From positions 1 to 64,000 of the forward strand of contig ONCV01000012.1 of assembly GCA_900316415.1 (NCBI GenBank): 64,000 nt of DNA. Reading direction: 5' to 3'. This stretch comes from an uncultured Eubacteriales bacterium (GTDB lineage Bacteria > Bacillota > Clostridia > Christensenellales > Aristaeellaceae). The translations under genes were made by a program, and so were the position numbers. The first letter of the stretch is position 1. Each line of letters starts with the position of its first letter. Below the pieces are notes generated by a model, which was not told the origin of the DNA, searched no databases, and saw only the letters and a program-made list of their open reading frames with translations. Positions 1 through 8,235 of the stretch are shown in pieces.

Positions 1-106
1 AATACTTGAAACCATGTTTCGATGTAGCGCCGTATACCAGACCGGTACGTACGGTGCAATGGGAGGGGCGAGGGTTAACGCCCTCCCTCTACCCTATCCT
101 CGAGTT

Positions 107-751
107 TTATTCCTTCACGATATCCAGCAGTTCCCGGATGCTTTCCATGTTCCAGTCTCCGGCCCCGTTCTTTGCCGCGTCGCCCAGGCACGCGACCTTC
201 ATGCCGCCCGCGTGGCCTGCCTCCGCGCCGGATACAGCATCCTCCACGACCAGGCAGTGCTCCGGGGCGATGCCCAGCATCTGGGCCGCCTTCACGAAAA
301 CCTCGGGATCCGGCTTGGAGTGAGTGATGTTGTTGCCGTCGCTGACGGCGTCAAAATACCCGGAAAGCCCGATCTGGCCCAGGATAAAGGGTGTGTTTTT
401 GGAAGAGGAGCCGATGGCGAGCTGAAGCCCCATGGCCCGCAGCCCGTCCAGGGTTTCCTTCACCTCATCGCTGAGGTCAGCGGTGCTCATCTCCTTGAGA
501 GACTCCCGGTAGATATCGTTTTTCTGCTGGGCGAGTGCCGCTTTCTGCTCCTCGCTCAGCGCCGGGCCATGGTATTTTTCCAAAATAATCTCCAGACTGG
601 CCATGCGGCTTACGCCCCGCAGCCGGTTGTTGATGGTGCGGTCAAAGGGGATTCCCATGCTGTCCGCCATGGATTTCCATGCGCGGTAATGATACTCGTC
701 CGTGAAACAGATTACGCCGTCCAGATCGAAAATAACAGCCTGAAACTTCAT
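107..751 (-). CDS. pgmB: beta-phosphoglucomutase-like HAD phosphatase/mutase
   Basis: A 214-residue HAD-superfamily protein. Residues 7-12 (IFDLDG) carry the nucleophile D9 and acid/base D11. A GVSRMASLE segment near residue 45 matches the substrate-binding loop typical of beta-phosphoglucomutases. GSSSKN, KPDPE and VVEDAVSGAEAG are HAD motifs II, III and IV. By family it would interconvert beta-glucose 1-phosphate and glucose 6-phosphate in maltose or trehalose phosphorolysis, but no phosphorylase gene is adjacent. The ORF is open upstream to 775, yet the ATG at 751 has GGAGGAG about 5 nt before it and begins right at the catalytic motif. It follows the MATE gene on the same strand by about 100 bp. 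A generic sugar-phosphatase role is possible. Confidence 0.8.
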   Translation of the reverse strand: MKFQAVIFDLDGVICFTDEYHYRAWKSMADSMGIPFDRTINNRLRGVSRMASLEIILEKYHGPALSEEQKAALAQQKNDIYRESLKEMSTADLSDEVKETLDGLRAMGLQLAIGSSSKNTPFILGQIGLSGYFDAVSDGNNITHSKPDPEVFVKAAQMLGIAPEHCLVVEDAVSGAEAGHAGGMKVACLGDAAKNGAGDWNMESIRELLDIVKE

Positions 752-855
752 GCGCCTCTCCTCCGTTGTGCTCATTTTTACTTCCGCGATCCGGCCAGGC
801 GGCCGCGGGAGGAAACTCCGTCAGAAAACCCGGGAAAACCGATGGGAGAAAACCG

Positions 856-2253
856 TCAAAGCGTCGCCAGCATCTCCCGGTTGCATTTCCGGTAAAACAG
901 CAGGCAGATGACGAGCGAGACCGCTTCCGCAACGGGGAAACACCACCAGACCAGATAGACATTCCCGGTCAGCGTGGCAATCAGCCAGGCCACCGGCAGC
1001 AGGATGGCCAGCTGGCGGCAGATGCTCATCAGCATGCTGTAGACGCCCTTGCCCACGGCCTGGAAGACAGTGGACAGGACAATTCCGATGGCGGCGAAAA
1101 CAAAGCTGGAGGAGATGATGCGCATGGCGACTACGCCGATCTGCGTCATCTGGGCGGTCAGTTCCGCCTCCGCCTCCGATTCGAAGATGGACATCATGGC
1201 TCCCGGGAAGACCATGAACAGGATCGTGCCGATCAGCATGATCGTGATCGCCCAGTACAGCGCAACGCGGATGCACTGATAAACCCGGGCCTTCATCCGG
1301 GCGCCGTAATTGTATCCGATGATTGCGATAATCCCGTTCGACAGGCCGAAAACCGGCATGAAGATGAAGGACTGCAGCTTGAAATAGACCGAGAGAACAT
1401 TCAGGGCAGCGTTGCTCTCCGCGAACCCGGAAAGAATGGCATTCATCCCCAGGTTCATCACCGACCCCAGGGCGGACATGATGGTGCTGGGAAAGCCCAC
1501 GGCAACGATGTCCCGCAGATCGTTCCGGAAAATCCGGAAATCGGCGCGCAGCAGCTTCAGCTCCGGATTTTTCCGCTGATTCAGCAGGAAGCCGACCAGC
1601 GCGGAAACCCACTGGCCGATCACCGTGGCAATCGCCGCGCCGGACACGCCCAGCTGCGGGAGACCCAGATAGCCGAAAATCAGGAGGGGATCCAGGATGA
1701 TGTTTGTCACCGCGCCGGCGAGCTGCGTGATCATGGACAGCGTCGTGTTTCCGGTCGCCTGCAGACAGCGCTCCAGGAATACCGCCATGAAGATACCGGT
1801 GGAGAAGGTGCACACGATGGAAAGATAATCCCGGCCCGTGGCCAGAATCCAGTCCGCATTCTTCAGGTTGTCCGATACCACCAGGCGCATCAGCGGCCCG
1901 GCGAAAAAAAGACCCAGGATGACAAAGAGCAGGGAGCCGAGGATTTCGATCAGCAGCCCGTTCCAGGCAGCCCGGCGGGCTTCCGCGGGACGCCGCTCGC
2001 CCAGCCGGCGGCTCAGCAGGCTGTTGATTCCGGTTCCCATACCGACGGACAGCGCGACCATCAGCATCTGGAAGGGGTAGGCCAGCGAGACGGAGGTCAG
2101 GCCGTTGGGGTCAAACTGGGAGACAAAGATGCTGTCCACCACATTGTACAGCGCCTGCACCAGCATGGAAACCATGATGGGGACACTGACCTTCGGAACC
2201 AGCTTTCCCATGGACATGGTTCCCAGCATGGCGGACCGTTCCTGTTTCTGCAT
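856..2253 (-). CDS. MATE family efflux transporter
   Basis: A 465-residue polytopic membrane protein with the twelve-helix pseudo-duplicated pattern of MATE transporters. The first half starts KLVPKVSVPIMVSMLVQALYNVVDSIFVSQ and contains the family hallmark ATGNTTLSMITQLAGAVTN followed by DPLLIF. Length is normal for the family (440-480). Such proteins extrude cationic drugs or metabolites using Na+ or H+ gradients; substrate cannot be read from sequence. The ATG at 2253 has an AAAGGG-type ribosome site. It is divergent from the methyltransferase gene and probably cotranscribed with the downstream pgmB-like gene. Confidence 0.9.
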   Translation of the reverse strand: MQKQERSAMLGTMSMGKLVPKVSVPIMVSMLVQALYNVVDSIFVSQFDPNGLTSVSLAYPFQMLMVALSVGMGTGINSLLSRRLGERRPAEARRAAWNGLLIEILGSLLFVILGLFFAGPLMRLVVSDNLKNADWILATGRDYLSIVCTFSTGIFMAVFLERCLQATGNTTLSMITQLAGAVTNIILDPLLIFGYLGLPQLGVSGAAIATVIGQWVSALVGFLLNQRKNPELKLLRADFRIFRNDLRDIVAVGFPSTIMSALGSVMNLGMNAILSGFAESNAALNVLSVYFKLQSFIFMPVFGLSNGIIAIIGYNYGARMKARVYQCIRVALYWAITIMLIGTILFMVFPGAMMSIFESEAEAELTAQMTQIGVVAMRIISSSFVFAAIGIVLSTVFQAVGKGVYSMLMSICRQLAILLPVAWLIATLTGNVYLVWWCFPVAEAVSLVICLLFYRKCNREMLATL

Positions 2254-2465
2254 GCAAATACCCTTTCCGATGAAGATTCCAATATCCGCTCCCTCCGGAG
2301 CAGAAAAAGTATATCATATTCTCCACGGAATGGGAATGGAAAAGATGGCTCCGTGCTGCCGGATGCGGGCAGGTTTATGCCACATAGAAGACAGAGAGGG
2401 AAAACTTGATTTTTCCAGAGAAATCAGGTATGTTTGTCCGGAAGGAAACAGCGGGAGGCAAACGA

Positions 2466-3278
2466 GTGGCTGTTATGGAGATTGCTTCGGCGTCCGCTCC
2501 GGAAGTGCAGATGTTCTTTGGCATGACGGACGCCCAGCTGCGAAGCAGGCAGCGGCCGGAGGAGTCCATGCTGATCGCCGAAGGGCCGAAGGTGGTCCGG
2601 ACGGCGCTGGAGTCCGGATTAAAGCCCGTCGCCATGCTGATGCGGAAAAAGATGGTGAATACCAGCGGCGCGGATCTGGTTCGCCTGGCGGGGAGTACGC
2701 CGGTATACACAGCGGAGGACGACATACTGGCGGCGCTGACAGGGTTCCGCCTGCAGCGGGCCTGGGTGCTCTGCGCCTTTCCCCGGCCCGCACAGACGCC
2801 GCTGTCCTCCTGCCTTCATGGCGCGAGACGGGTTGCCTTTCTGGAAGGACTGAACGAGCCCTCCAATGTCGGCGCCATTTTCCGCGCGGCGGCCGCGCTG
2901 AAGGTGGATTCCCTGCTGCTTTCGCCGGACTGTGCGGATCCATTTCACCGACGGGCGGTGCGGGTCTGCATGGGTGCGGTCTTCCGCCTGCCCTGGACGC
3001 GCTGCGCACCCGCGGAGGCGTCGGAGGCCCTGCGGGCCGAGGGATTCCGGACGCTGGGCTTTGCCCTGCAGGAGCCGTGCGTGAATCTGGGAGATGAGGG
3101 GCTCCGCGGGCTGGAAAAGGCTGCCGTTTTTCTGGGCACGGAGGATACCGGACTGACTCTGGAAACCCTGTCGCGGATGGATCAGATTGTCCGGATCCCC
3201 ATGGCTGAAGGAATCGACTCCCTGAACGTGGCGACCGCAGCGGCGATCGCCTTCTGGGAACTCCGGACGCAGCCCTGA
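2466..3278 (+). CDS. TrmH/SpoU family RNA 2'-O-methyltransferase
   Basis: A SPOUT-fold methyltransferase of about 270 residues. The three SpoU motifs are visible: NEPSNVGAIFRAAAAL (N-x-G-x-x-R), FLGTEDTGL, and IPMAEGIDSLNVATAAAIAFWE, which together form the knotted SAM-binding site. An N-terminal substrate-binding segment precedes it (residues 1-90), as in RlmB-like and TsnR-like enzymes acting on rRNA or tRNA ribose. The frame is open from a TTG at 2406, but a GTG at 2466 has GGGAGG seven bases upstream (2453-2458), so GTG is the preferred start. The exact RNA target is not deducible. Confidence 0.88.
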   Translation: MAVMEIASASAPEVQMFFGMTDAQLRSRQRPEESMLIAEGPKVVRTALESGLKPVAMLMRKKMVNTSGADLVRLAGSTPVYTAEDDILAALTGFRLQRAWVLCAFPRPAQTPLSSCLHGARRVAFLEGLNEPSNVGAIFRAAAALKVDSLLLSPDCADPFHRRAVRVCMGAVFRLPWTRCAPAEASEALRAEGFRTLGFALQEPCVNLGDEGLRGLEKAAVFLGTEDTGLTLETLSRMDQIVRIPMAEGIDSLNVATAAAIAFWELRTQP

Positions 3279-3305
3279 TGCTTCAGGAAGCAATTTTCTT
3301 TCATA

Positions 3306-3341
3306 TTTGGACTACAGTTTGAACTTCAGTTTGGACTACAC
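3306..3341. repeat. three tandem 12-bp units upstream of a T-tract
   Basis: TTTGGACTACAG, TTTGAACTTCAG and TTTGGACTACAC lie head to tail just after the methyltransferase gene, followed by six T residues. Function unknown. Confidence 0.75.
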
Positions 3342-3408
3342 TTTTTTGAAGGAGCCGGGGGAAAGGGAAGCTTATGGGAATTGAACGGAGTTCTTTTGGG
3401 CTTTTCCT

Positions 3409-3430
3409 TTTGTCAACAATTTGTCAACAA
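3409..3430. repeat. two tandem copies of TTTGTCAACAA
   Basis: A perfect 11-bp tandem pair, with a related TTGACAACCA following. Read on the minus strand these are repeated TTGTTGACAAA elements downstream of tRNA-Trp. They could be protein-binding or old attachment-site sequences. No gene is seen in 3279-3527 apart from these repeats. Confidence 0.6.
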
Positions 3431-3527
3431 TCTTGACAACCATTGTCCAACCATACGATGTTTTTTTCGGGAAAAAAGGCTTTTTCCTTGCCGCTTTCAG
3501 CGATTTTTCCCTGCTCCAAGGCAAAAG

Positions 3528-3562
3528 AAAAACCCCTGAGAACGTTGATTCTCAAGGGGTTT
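3528..3562 (-). terminator. intrinsic terminator of tRNA-Trp
   Basis: On the minus strand AAACCCCTTGAGAA pairs with TTCTCAGGGGTTTT across a six-base loop and runs into a T-rich stretch, a few bases after the tRNA CCA end. Confidence 0.9.
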
Positions 3563-3566
3563 CGCC

Positions 3567-3640
3567 TGGCAGGGCAAGAAGGACTCGAACCCTCAACAAA
3601 GGTTTTGGAGACCCACGTGTTACCATTACACCATTGCCCT
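3567..3640 (-). tRNA. tRNA-Trp (anticodon CCA)
   Basis: On the minus strand a full cloverleaf can be drawn: acceptor AGGGCAA/TTGCCCT, D-arm GTGT/ACAC, anticodon loop CTCCAAA (T33, CCA anticodon), T-arm GAGGG-TTCGAGT-CCTTC, discriminator G and an encoded CCA. The outermost anticodon-stem pair is T-T and the next is a G-T wobble, otherwise pairing is good. It has its own consensus promoter and terminator, so it is a monocistronic tRNA gene. Confidence 0.93.
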
Positions 3641-3658
3641 TCGCGTGACAACGAAGGG

Positions 3659-3687
3659 ATTATATCCGTTTTCTCCCCGCTTGTCAA
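3659..3687 (-). promoter_or_regulatory. sigma-A-type promoter of tRNA-Trp
   Basis: Minus strand shows TTGACA, a 17-bp spacer and TATAAT, both hexamers perfect, ending about 19 bp before the tRNA 5' end. Confidence 0.9.
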
Positions 3688-3766
3688 GCAGAAAAAAACG
3701 CGCGGATTCCCGGGCTTTTGCCGGAATTCTGCCCGGACCGCGGGGAAAAGGGAAGGAGCCGCTGAC

Positions 3767-4387
3767 GTGCTGAAAGCCTATATCTGGGATCTGGACGGGA
3801 CCCTGCTGGATTCCTACGGAGCCATTGTGTCCAGCCTGGTTGCGGTGGCGCGGGAAACCGGCGCGGCCGATACATTCGATGAGATCATGTCCGCCGTCAA
3901 AAGGGGAGCGGTCTCCGCGTATCTGCGGGATCTGGCGGCCTGGTTCGGCCGGGATTATGACGGACTGTACCGGCGCTACCGGGAGATCAGCCACGAAAAG
4001 CTGCGGGACATCACGCTGATTCCCGGAGCGGCGGAAACGCTGGAGGCGCTGCGGAGCGCCGGCGCGGCGCATTTTGTCTATACGCACCGCGGCGCGTCGA
4101 CCGCGCAGGTGCTCCGCCGGCTGGGCCTCACGGAATACTTCACCGAGATCGTCACCTTTGAGTACGGCTTTCCGCCGAAACCCTCCGGAGCGGGGGTGGA
4201 ATACCTGGTCGAAAAATACGGTCTGGAAAAGGAAAGCACGGCCTATGTGGGGGACCGGACCATCGATGTGCTCTGCGCAAAGGACGCGGGCGTAAAGGCC
4301 GTGCTGTACTGTCCGGAGGATTCCCCCGTCCGGCCGACCGGGGAGGAGGATCGGGTGATCCGCCATCTGAGGGAGCTGACGGAATAA
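3767..4387 (+). CDS. HAD-IA hydrolase, phosphoglycolate phosphatase-like
   Basis: A 206-residue HAD phosphatase. IWDLDGTLLDS near residues 6-16 supplies the nucleophile and acid/base Asp; VYTHRG is motif II and VGDRTIDVLCAKDAG motif IV. The frame is open far upstream through the antisense tRNA region, but that part is not coding. A GTG at 3767 preceded by GGAAGGAG with eight bases between is the natural start. Family members dephosphorylate small phosphosugars or phosphoglycolate; the substrate here is unknown. The gene stands between tRNA-Trp and a small membrane protein gene on the plus strand. Confidence 0.82.
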   Translation: MLKAYIWDLDGTLLDSYGAIVSSLVAVARETGAADTFDEIMSAVKRGAVSAYLRDLAAWFGRDYDGLYRRYREISHEKLRDITLIPGAAETLEALRSAGAAHFVYTHRGASTAQVLRRLGLTEYFTEIVTFEYGFPPKPSGAGVEYLVEKYGLEKESTAYVGDRTIDVLCAKDAGVKAVLYCPEDSPVRPTGEEDRVIRHLRELTE

Positions 4388-4444
4388 GGAACGGGGAAAA
4401 CGAGAAAAGAAAGCCGGACGGAATCATCGGAGGGGAAACATAAC

Positions 4445-4717
4445 ATGAAAAGGGATCGCAAAGCTGCCACTTTCTTCATATTTATTGGATTGCTTCTTAT
4501 CCTGGTATTTGCGGTCGGAAGGATTGTCTCGCAGGATCCTTCCGCCTTCCGGAGCCGCTACATGGTCGACACCACGCTGGAGATGTTCCTGCGGTTCTGC
4601 GCGGAATGGTGGATTCCGGCGGGAGCGGTGGGAATTCCCATGTTCCTGATCTTCTTTGCGGTGAGCCTGGTCCGGGAACACCGGGACGGGGGAAACCGGC
4701 GCCAGGGACGGGACTGA
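4445..4717 (+). CDS. small two-helix membrane protein, function unknown
   Basis: A 90-residue protein with a basic N-terminus (MKRDRKAA), one hydrophobic helix at about residues 9-27, an extracytoplasmic-looking loop, a second helix at about 56-75 and a charged Arg-rich tail. Start ATG has a good GGAGGGG site. It follows the HAD gene by 57 bp and is probably cotranscribed. I do not recognise the family. Confidence 0.7.
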   Translation: MKRDRKAATFFIFIGLLLILVFAVGRIVSQDPSAFRSRYMVDTTLEMFLRFCAEWWIPAGAVGIPMFLIFFAVSLVREHRDGGNRRQGRD

Positions 4718-4821
4718 GGTCGATCTGCGGGTCTCCGGAGGAAGGCAGGAAACCCGCTTCCCCGGAGCATGAAATGAATGTTTCAATTCGGTTAAAAAAA
4801 ATACCAATACAGGAAAAAATC

Positions 4822-4850
4822 TTTACAAGGAATCGGGAACGTGATAAGAT
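4822..4850 (+). promoter_or_regulatory. promoter for the binding-protein gene
   Basis: TTTACA, 17-bp spacer, TAAGAT. The predicted transcript has a leader of about 130 nt that includes a GC-rich hairpin at about 4911-4933. No other gene is seen in 4718-4990. Confidence 0.7.
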
Positions 4851-4990
4851 TTCCGCATAAGGCATGATGTTGAAAGAGGCTCCCGGGCGTTTCAGAAGGT
4901 ATTCCTTTGGAGACGGCGCGAGGCCGTCCCCCGGCGTTTGCTGTGGGAAAACAACGGATATGCCGCAAATAAGAAGGAGGTTATCCCGGT

Positions 4991-6367
4991 ATGAAGAAGA
5001 TCATGGCTCTGGTAATGGCCGCGATGATGCTGCTTGTGTGCTGCAGCGCGATGGCCGAAGCTCCCGAAGGCTATCCCGAAGTCAAGGAAGGCATTGATTT
5101 CGGCGGCAAGGATGTTTACATCTATGATTACTGGTCCGGTGAAGACTGGGTCACCAAGACCACGGATCTGACCGAAGAGCAGCAGCTGCAGTACGACTAT
5201 CGGATGTGGCTGCAGGACACCTACAATGTGAAACTGCATCAGATCCAGAACGGTGACTGGAACACCTGCGCGCAGGTCATGATCGACTTCGTGACCAACG
5301 GCGGCGAGGATGACAAGCTGGCCATGTTCATCGTCGAGCCCGGCAAGATCGGCTCCCTGATGACCAACGGCGTGGCGGCGGACTGGAACTATGACTTCTC
5401 CGGGGAGAAGTGGAACCAGCTGGACCGCGATTTCGTCACCATCGGCGGCAAGACCTACGGCTGCTATGCCGGATACACCGAGCCCCGCGCCGTGCTGTAC
5501 TTCAACAAGCGGGTTCTGGAACAGGCCGGCATCGACTGGAACAGCATCTATGACATGCAGAAGGAAGGTACCTGGACCTGGGACGTGTTCGAGGAAATGC
5601 TCGCGAAGCTGACCGCGGACACCGACAATGACGGCACCATCGATCGCTGGGGCTTCACCGGCTCCTTCGACGACATGCAGAACGCCTTCGTGTTCGGCAA
5701 CGGCGGCAAGTGGTTCGACTTCGACGAGAACGGCAAGCTCTATCCGGCGATGAACACCGATGCCACCCTGGAAGCCCTGACCAAGGCCCGGGAACTGCGG
5801 GAGAAGTATTTCTATGCGCAGCCCGAGGACGGCAACTGGGACTACTACAAGGAAGCCTTCAAGTCCATGGACATCGGCTTCTACTCCTATCAGTGCTACG
5901 GCGGACTGGCCTTCGGCAACGGCGATTCCAGCACCACCGAGCTGGCCAACATGCAGGATGAGTGGGGCCTGGTGGCCTTCCCCGTGAAGGAAGCGGGCAT
6001 GAACTACATTACCGTCGGCTCCGGCTGCGACAACATCACCATGATCCCCTCCTGCTACGATGCGGAAACCGTGCAGAAGCTGGCGTTCATCTATGACATG
6101 TGGACCAACGACACCCCCGGTGTGGACACCGAGGATGCCTGGATCGGCGACAAGTACAACATGACCGACGAGCGGGCCGTCGATGAGACCTACAAGCACC
6201 TGCTGACCAACTCCGTGGCCAACCGCGTCAGCCTGCTGGGAACGCAGAACGACGTGCTGGGCCCGAGCCTGCTGTGGAACCTGGACGGCACGCCCGCCGA
6301 GATCATCGAGGCCGGCATGCCTGCCTGGCAGGCCCTGTGCGACACCTTCAATGCCGCCGGCAAATAA
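4991..6367 (+). CDS. ABC transporter extracellular solute-binding protein
   Basis: A 458-residue secreted protein of the family-1 (sugar-type) solute-binding class. Residues 1-22 are a classical signal peptide (MKKIMALVMAAMMLLVC then CSAMA), with cleavage probable after AMA; two adjacent Cys leave a lipoprotein alternative open. The mature part has the two-lobe pattern with YYLNKRVLEQAGID-like elements (YFNKRVLEQAGIDWN), TWDVFEEMLAKLT and a Ca-binding-looking DTDNDGTIDRWGF loop. The ATG has a strong AAGGAGG site. No permease or ATPase gene is adjacent and a terminator follows at once, so it is an orphan binding protein that must share membrane components encoded elsewhere. Confidence 0.88.
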   Translation: MKKIMALVMAAMMLLVCCSAMAEAPEGYPEVKEGIDFGGKDVYIYDYWSGEDWVTKTTDLTEEQQLQYDYRMWLQDTYNVKLHQIQNGDWNTCAQVMIDFVTNGGEDDKLAMFIVEPGKIGSLMTNGVAADWNYDFSGEKWNQLDRDFVTIGGKTYGCYAGYTEPRAVLYFNKRVLEQAGIDWNSIYDMQKEGTWTWDVFEEMLAKLTADTDNDGTIDRWGFTGSFDDMQNAFVFGNGGKWFDFDENGKLYPAMNTDATLEALTKARELREKYFYAQPEDGNWDYYKEAFKSMDIGFYSYQCYGGLAFGNGDSSTTELANMQDEWGLVAFPVKEAGMNYITVGSGCDNITMIPSCYDAETVQKLAFIYDMWTNDTPGVDTEDAWIGDKYNMTDERAVDETYKHLLTNSVANRVSLLGTQNDVLGPSLLWNLDGTPAEIIEAGMPAWQALCDTFNAAGK

Positions 6368-6386
6368 TCCCTGACCCTGTTATTCC

Positions 6387-6415
6387 GGGCCGCTCGCACG
6401 AGCGGCCCTTTTTTT
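6387..6415 (+). terminator. intrinsic terminator after the binding-protein gene
   Basis: Perfect 10-bp stem GGGCCGCTCG/CGAGCGGCCC with a two-base loop, followed by a run of T. Confidence 0.93.
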
Positions 6416-6495
6416 CTGCGCGATGCGCTGTCCGCGTGTCCGCCGGCACGGCTCCGGCGCTCTTTTTGCCGCCCTGCCCCCGCCCTCCTTTCGGC

Positions 6496-6524
6496 TTGAA
6501 AAAGTCCGGGGAATGAGGTAATAT
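6496..6524 (+). promoter_or_regulatory. promoter for the parAB operon
   Basis: TTGAAA, 17-bp spacer, TAATAT, about 50 bp before the parA start. Confidence 0.7.
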
Positions 6525-6573
6525 AGAGTGTTGAATTTTGCGGGATTGATTCCGGGGAGGAAGGGAAGCTTCC

Positions 6574-7344
6574 ATGGCAAAGGTGATCGCGATCGCGAAT
6601 CAGAAGGGCGGCGTCGGAAAGACGACGACCGCCGTGAATCTGTCCGCCTGGCTTGCGGAGAAAGGGAAGAAGACCCTGATGGTGGACCTGGATCCCCAGG
6701 GAAACACGACCAGCGGGCTGGGCTGCCGGGTGAAGGAGAACAATTCCATCTATGACCTGATGATGGGCCGGACGCAGCTGGACGACTGCATCCAGAAAAC
6801 CGGCGTCAAGAAGCTGAAGCTGATCGGCGCGGATATCCGGCTGGCCGGCGCGGAAGTGGAACTGGTGAGCGAGGAGCGCCGGGGATACTATCTGAAAACC
6901 GTGCTGGGCCCCGCCCGGGATCGTTTTGACTTTATCCTGATCGACTGCCCGCCCAGCCTGAGCCTGTTGACGCTGAACGCACTGAACGCGGCGGATTCCG
7001 TGCTGATTCCGATCCAGTGCGAATATTACGCGCTGGAAGGGGTGACCAGCCTGATGAGCACCATCAGCCGGGTGAAAAAGACCACAAACCCCCATCTGGA
7101 GATCGAGGGCGTGCTGCTGACCATGCTGGACGGCCGGACCAATCTGGGGCTGCAGGTGGTGGAGCAGGTAAAGAAGCATTTCAAAAAGGAAGTTTTTGCC
7201 ACCACGATTCCCCGGAACGTGCGGCTGGGAGAGGCGCCCAGCCACGGGGAACCCATTCATCAATATGATCCCAAAAGCGCCGGAGCCCGGGCCTATGAAT
7301 CCCTGGCGAAGGAAGTCATCGATCGGAACCGGAAGAAGGAATAA
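6574..7344 (+). CDS. parA: ParA/Soj chromosome-partitioning ATPase
   Basis: A 256-residue deviant Walker-A ATPase. Residues 7-17 ([11 protein letters not shown]) are the ParA-type P-loop with the signature Lys; [14 protein letters not shown] and [10 protein letters not shown] are the switch I and switch II/Walker B motifs. ATP-bound ParA binds DNA non-specifically and is displaced by ParB, moving origins apart; in sporulating Firmicutes it also acts on DnaA and Spo0A pathways. It is the first gene of a tightly spaced run with parB 15 bp downstream. Together with the nearby walJ it resembles gene content found near replication origins in Firmicutes, though no dnaA or DnaA-box cluster is visible. 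Confidence 0.95.
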   Translation: MAKVIAIANQKGGVGKTTTAVNLSAWLAEKGKKTLMVDLDPQGNTTSGLGCRVKENNSIYDLMMGRTQLDDCIQKTGVKKLKLIGADIRLAGAEVELVSEERRGYYLKTVLGPARDRFDFILIDCPPSLSLLTLNALNAADSVLIPIQCEYYALEGVTSLMSTISRVKKTTNPHLEIEGVLLTMLDGRTNLGLQVVEQVKKHFKKEVFATTIPRNVRLGEAPSHGEPIHQYDPKSAGARAYESLAKEVIDRNRKKE

Positions 7345-7359
7345 GGAGGGCAGCATAGC

Positions 7360-8217
7360 ATGGCGAAGAAGGCGCATGGCCTGGGCCGGGGGCTGGACTC
7401 CCTGTTCGAGGAAACGGAGGAGCTGGACAGTTCGGCATTGCAGGAGATCTCCGTGGGCCTGCTGGATCCCAATCCGGACCAGCCGCGGAAGGATTTTGAC
7501 GAGGAGAGCCTGAGCCTGCTGGCGGACAGCATCCGCGATCAGGGCGTGCTGCAGCCCCTGATCGTGGTGGCCACACCGGGCAGCGGGGGCAGGTTCCGGA
7601 TCATCGCCGGCGAGCGGAGATACCGGGCGAGCCGGCAGGCAGGGCTGGAGACCGTGCCCTGCCTGGTCAAGGAGCTGAACCTGACCCAGCAGCGCGAGGT
7701 CGCGCTGATCGAAAACCTGCAGCGGGAGGACCTGAACCCCATGGAAGCAGCCCGGGGTATCCGGGACCTGATGCAGCATTGCGGATACACGCAGGACAAG
7801 GTGGCGGTCCGGCTGGGGAAAAGCCGGCCCGCGGTCGCGAATCTGCTGCGGCTGCTGAGCCTGCCGGAAGAGATCACGGACATGGTCCGGGAGGGTCAGC
7901 TCAGCGCCGGGCATGCCCGGGTGCTGGCGGGGCTGGCGACCCCGGAGGAGCAGATCCAGCTGGGCCGCAAGGCCGCGGAGGAGGGGCTGAACGTCCGTCA
8001 GACCGAGGCCCTGGCCGCGCGGATGAAAGCGCCGCAGAAAAAGCCGCCCCGGAAGACGGAGCTGGAGCCCGAAATGCGGGAGCTGCAGGAGCGGCTGCTG
8101 GAGAAGACGGGCATGAAGGCGACCCTGACCGGAACCGTGAAGAAGGGAAGAATCGTGCTGCAGTACGGCAGCATGGATGAGCTGAACCGGCTGAGCGAGC
8201 TGCTGGAAAAGATGTAA
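7360..8217 (+). CDS. parB: ParB/Spo0J partition protein (CTP-dependent DNA clamp family)
   Basis: A 285-residue ParB. The N-terminal ParB/Srx CTPase domain includes PNPDQPRKDFDEESL and GERRYRAS (the conserved GERRxRA motif), followed by ALIENLQREDLNPMEAA and a helix-turn-helix (YTQDKVAVRLGKSRPAVANLLRLL), then a C-terminal dimerisation segment. It would load at parS sites and spread. No copy of the consensus parS palindrome is seen in this window, so its sites must be elsewhere. Start ATG has AAGGAGG. Confidence 0.95.
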   Translation: MAKKAHGLGRGLDSLFEETEELDSSALQEISVGLLDPNPDQPRKDFDEESLSLLADSIRDQGVLQPLIVVATPGSGGRFRIIAGERRYRASRQAGLETVPCLVKELNLTQQREVALIENLQREDLNPMEAARGIRDLMQHCGYTQDKVAVRLGKSRPAVANLLRLLSLPEEITDMVREGQLSAGHARVLAGLATPEEQIQLGRKAAEEGLNVRQTEALAARMKAPQKKPPRKTELEPEMRELQERLLEKTGMKATLTGTVKKGRIVLQYGSMDELNRLSELLEKM

Positions 8218-8235
8218 ACGGAAAAGAGCGAGAAG

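Noticed and set aside
1-106. Terminator for the pgmB-like gene near 61-95
   Set aside because: Only a short GAGGG/CCCTC pairing and no T-run on the minus strand.
3443-3766. N-terminal extension of the HAD gene at 3767
   Set aside because: The open frame runs antisense through tRNA-Trp and its terminator; a good ribosome site sits before the GTG at 3767.
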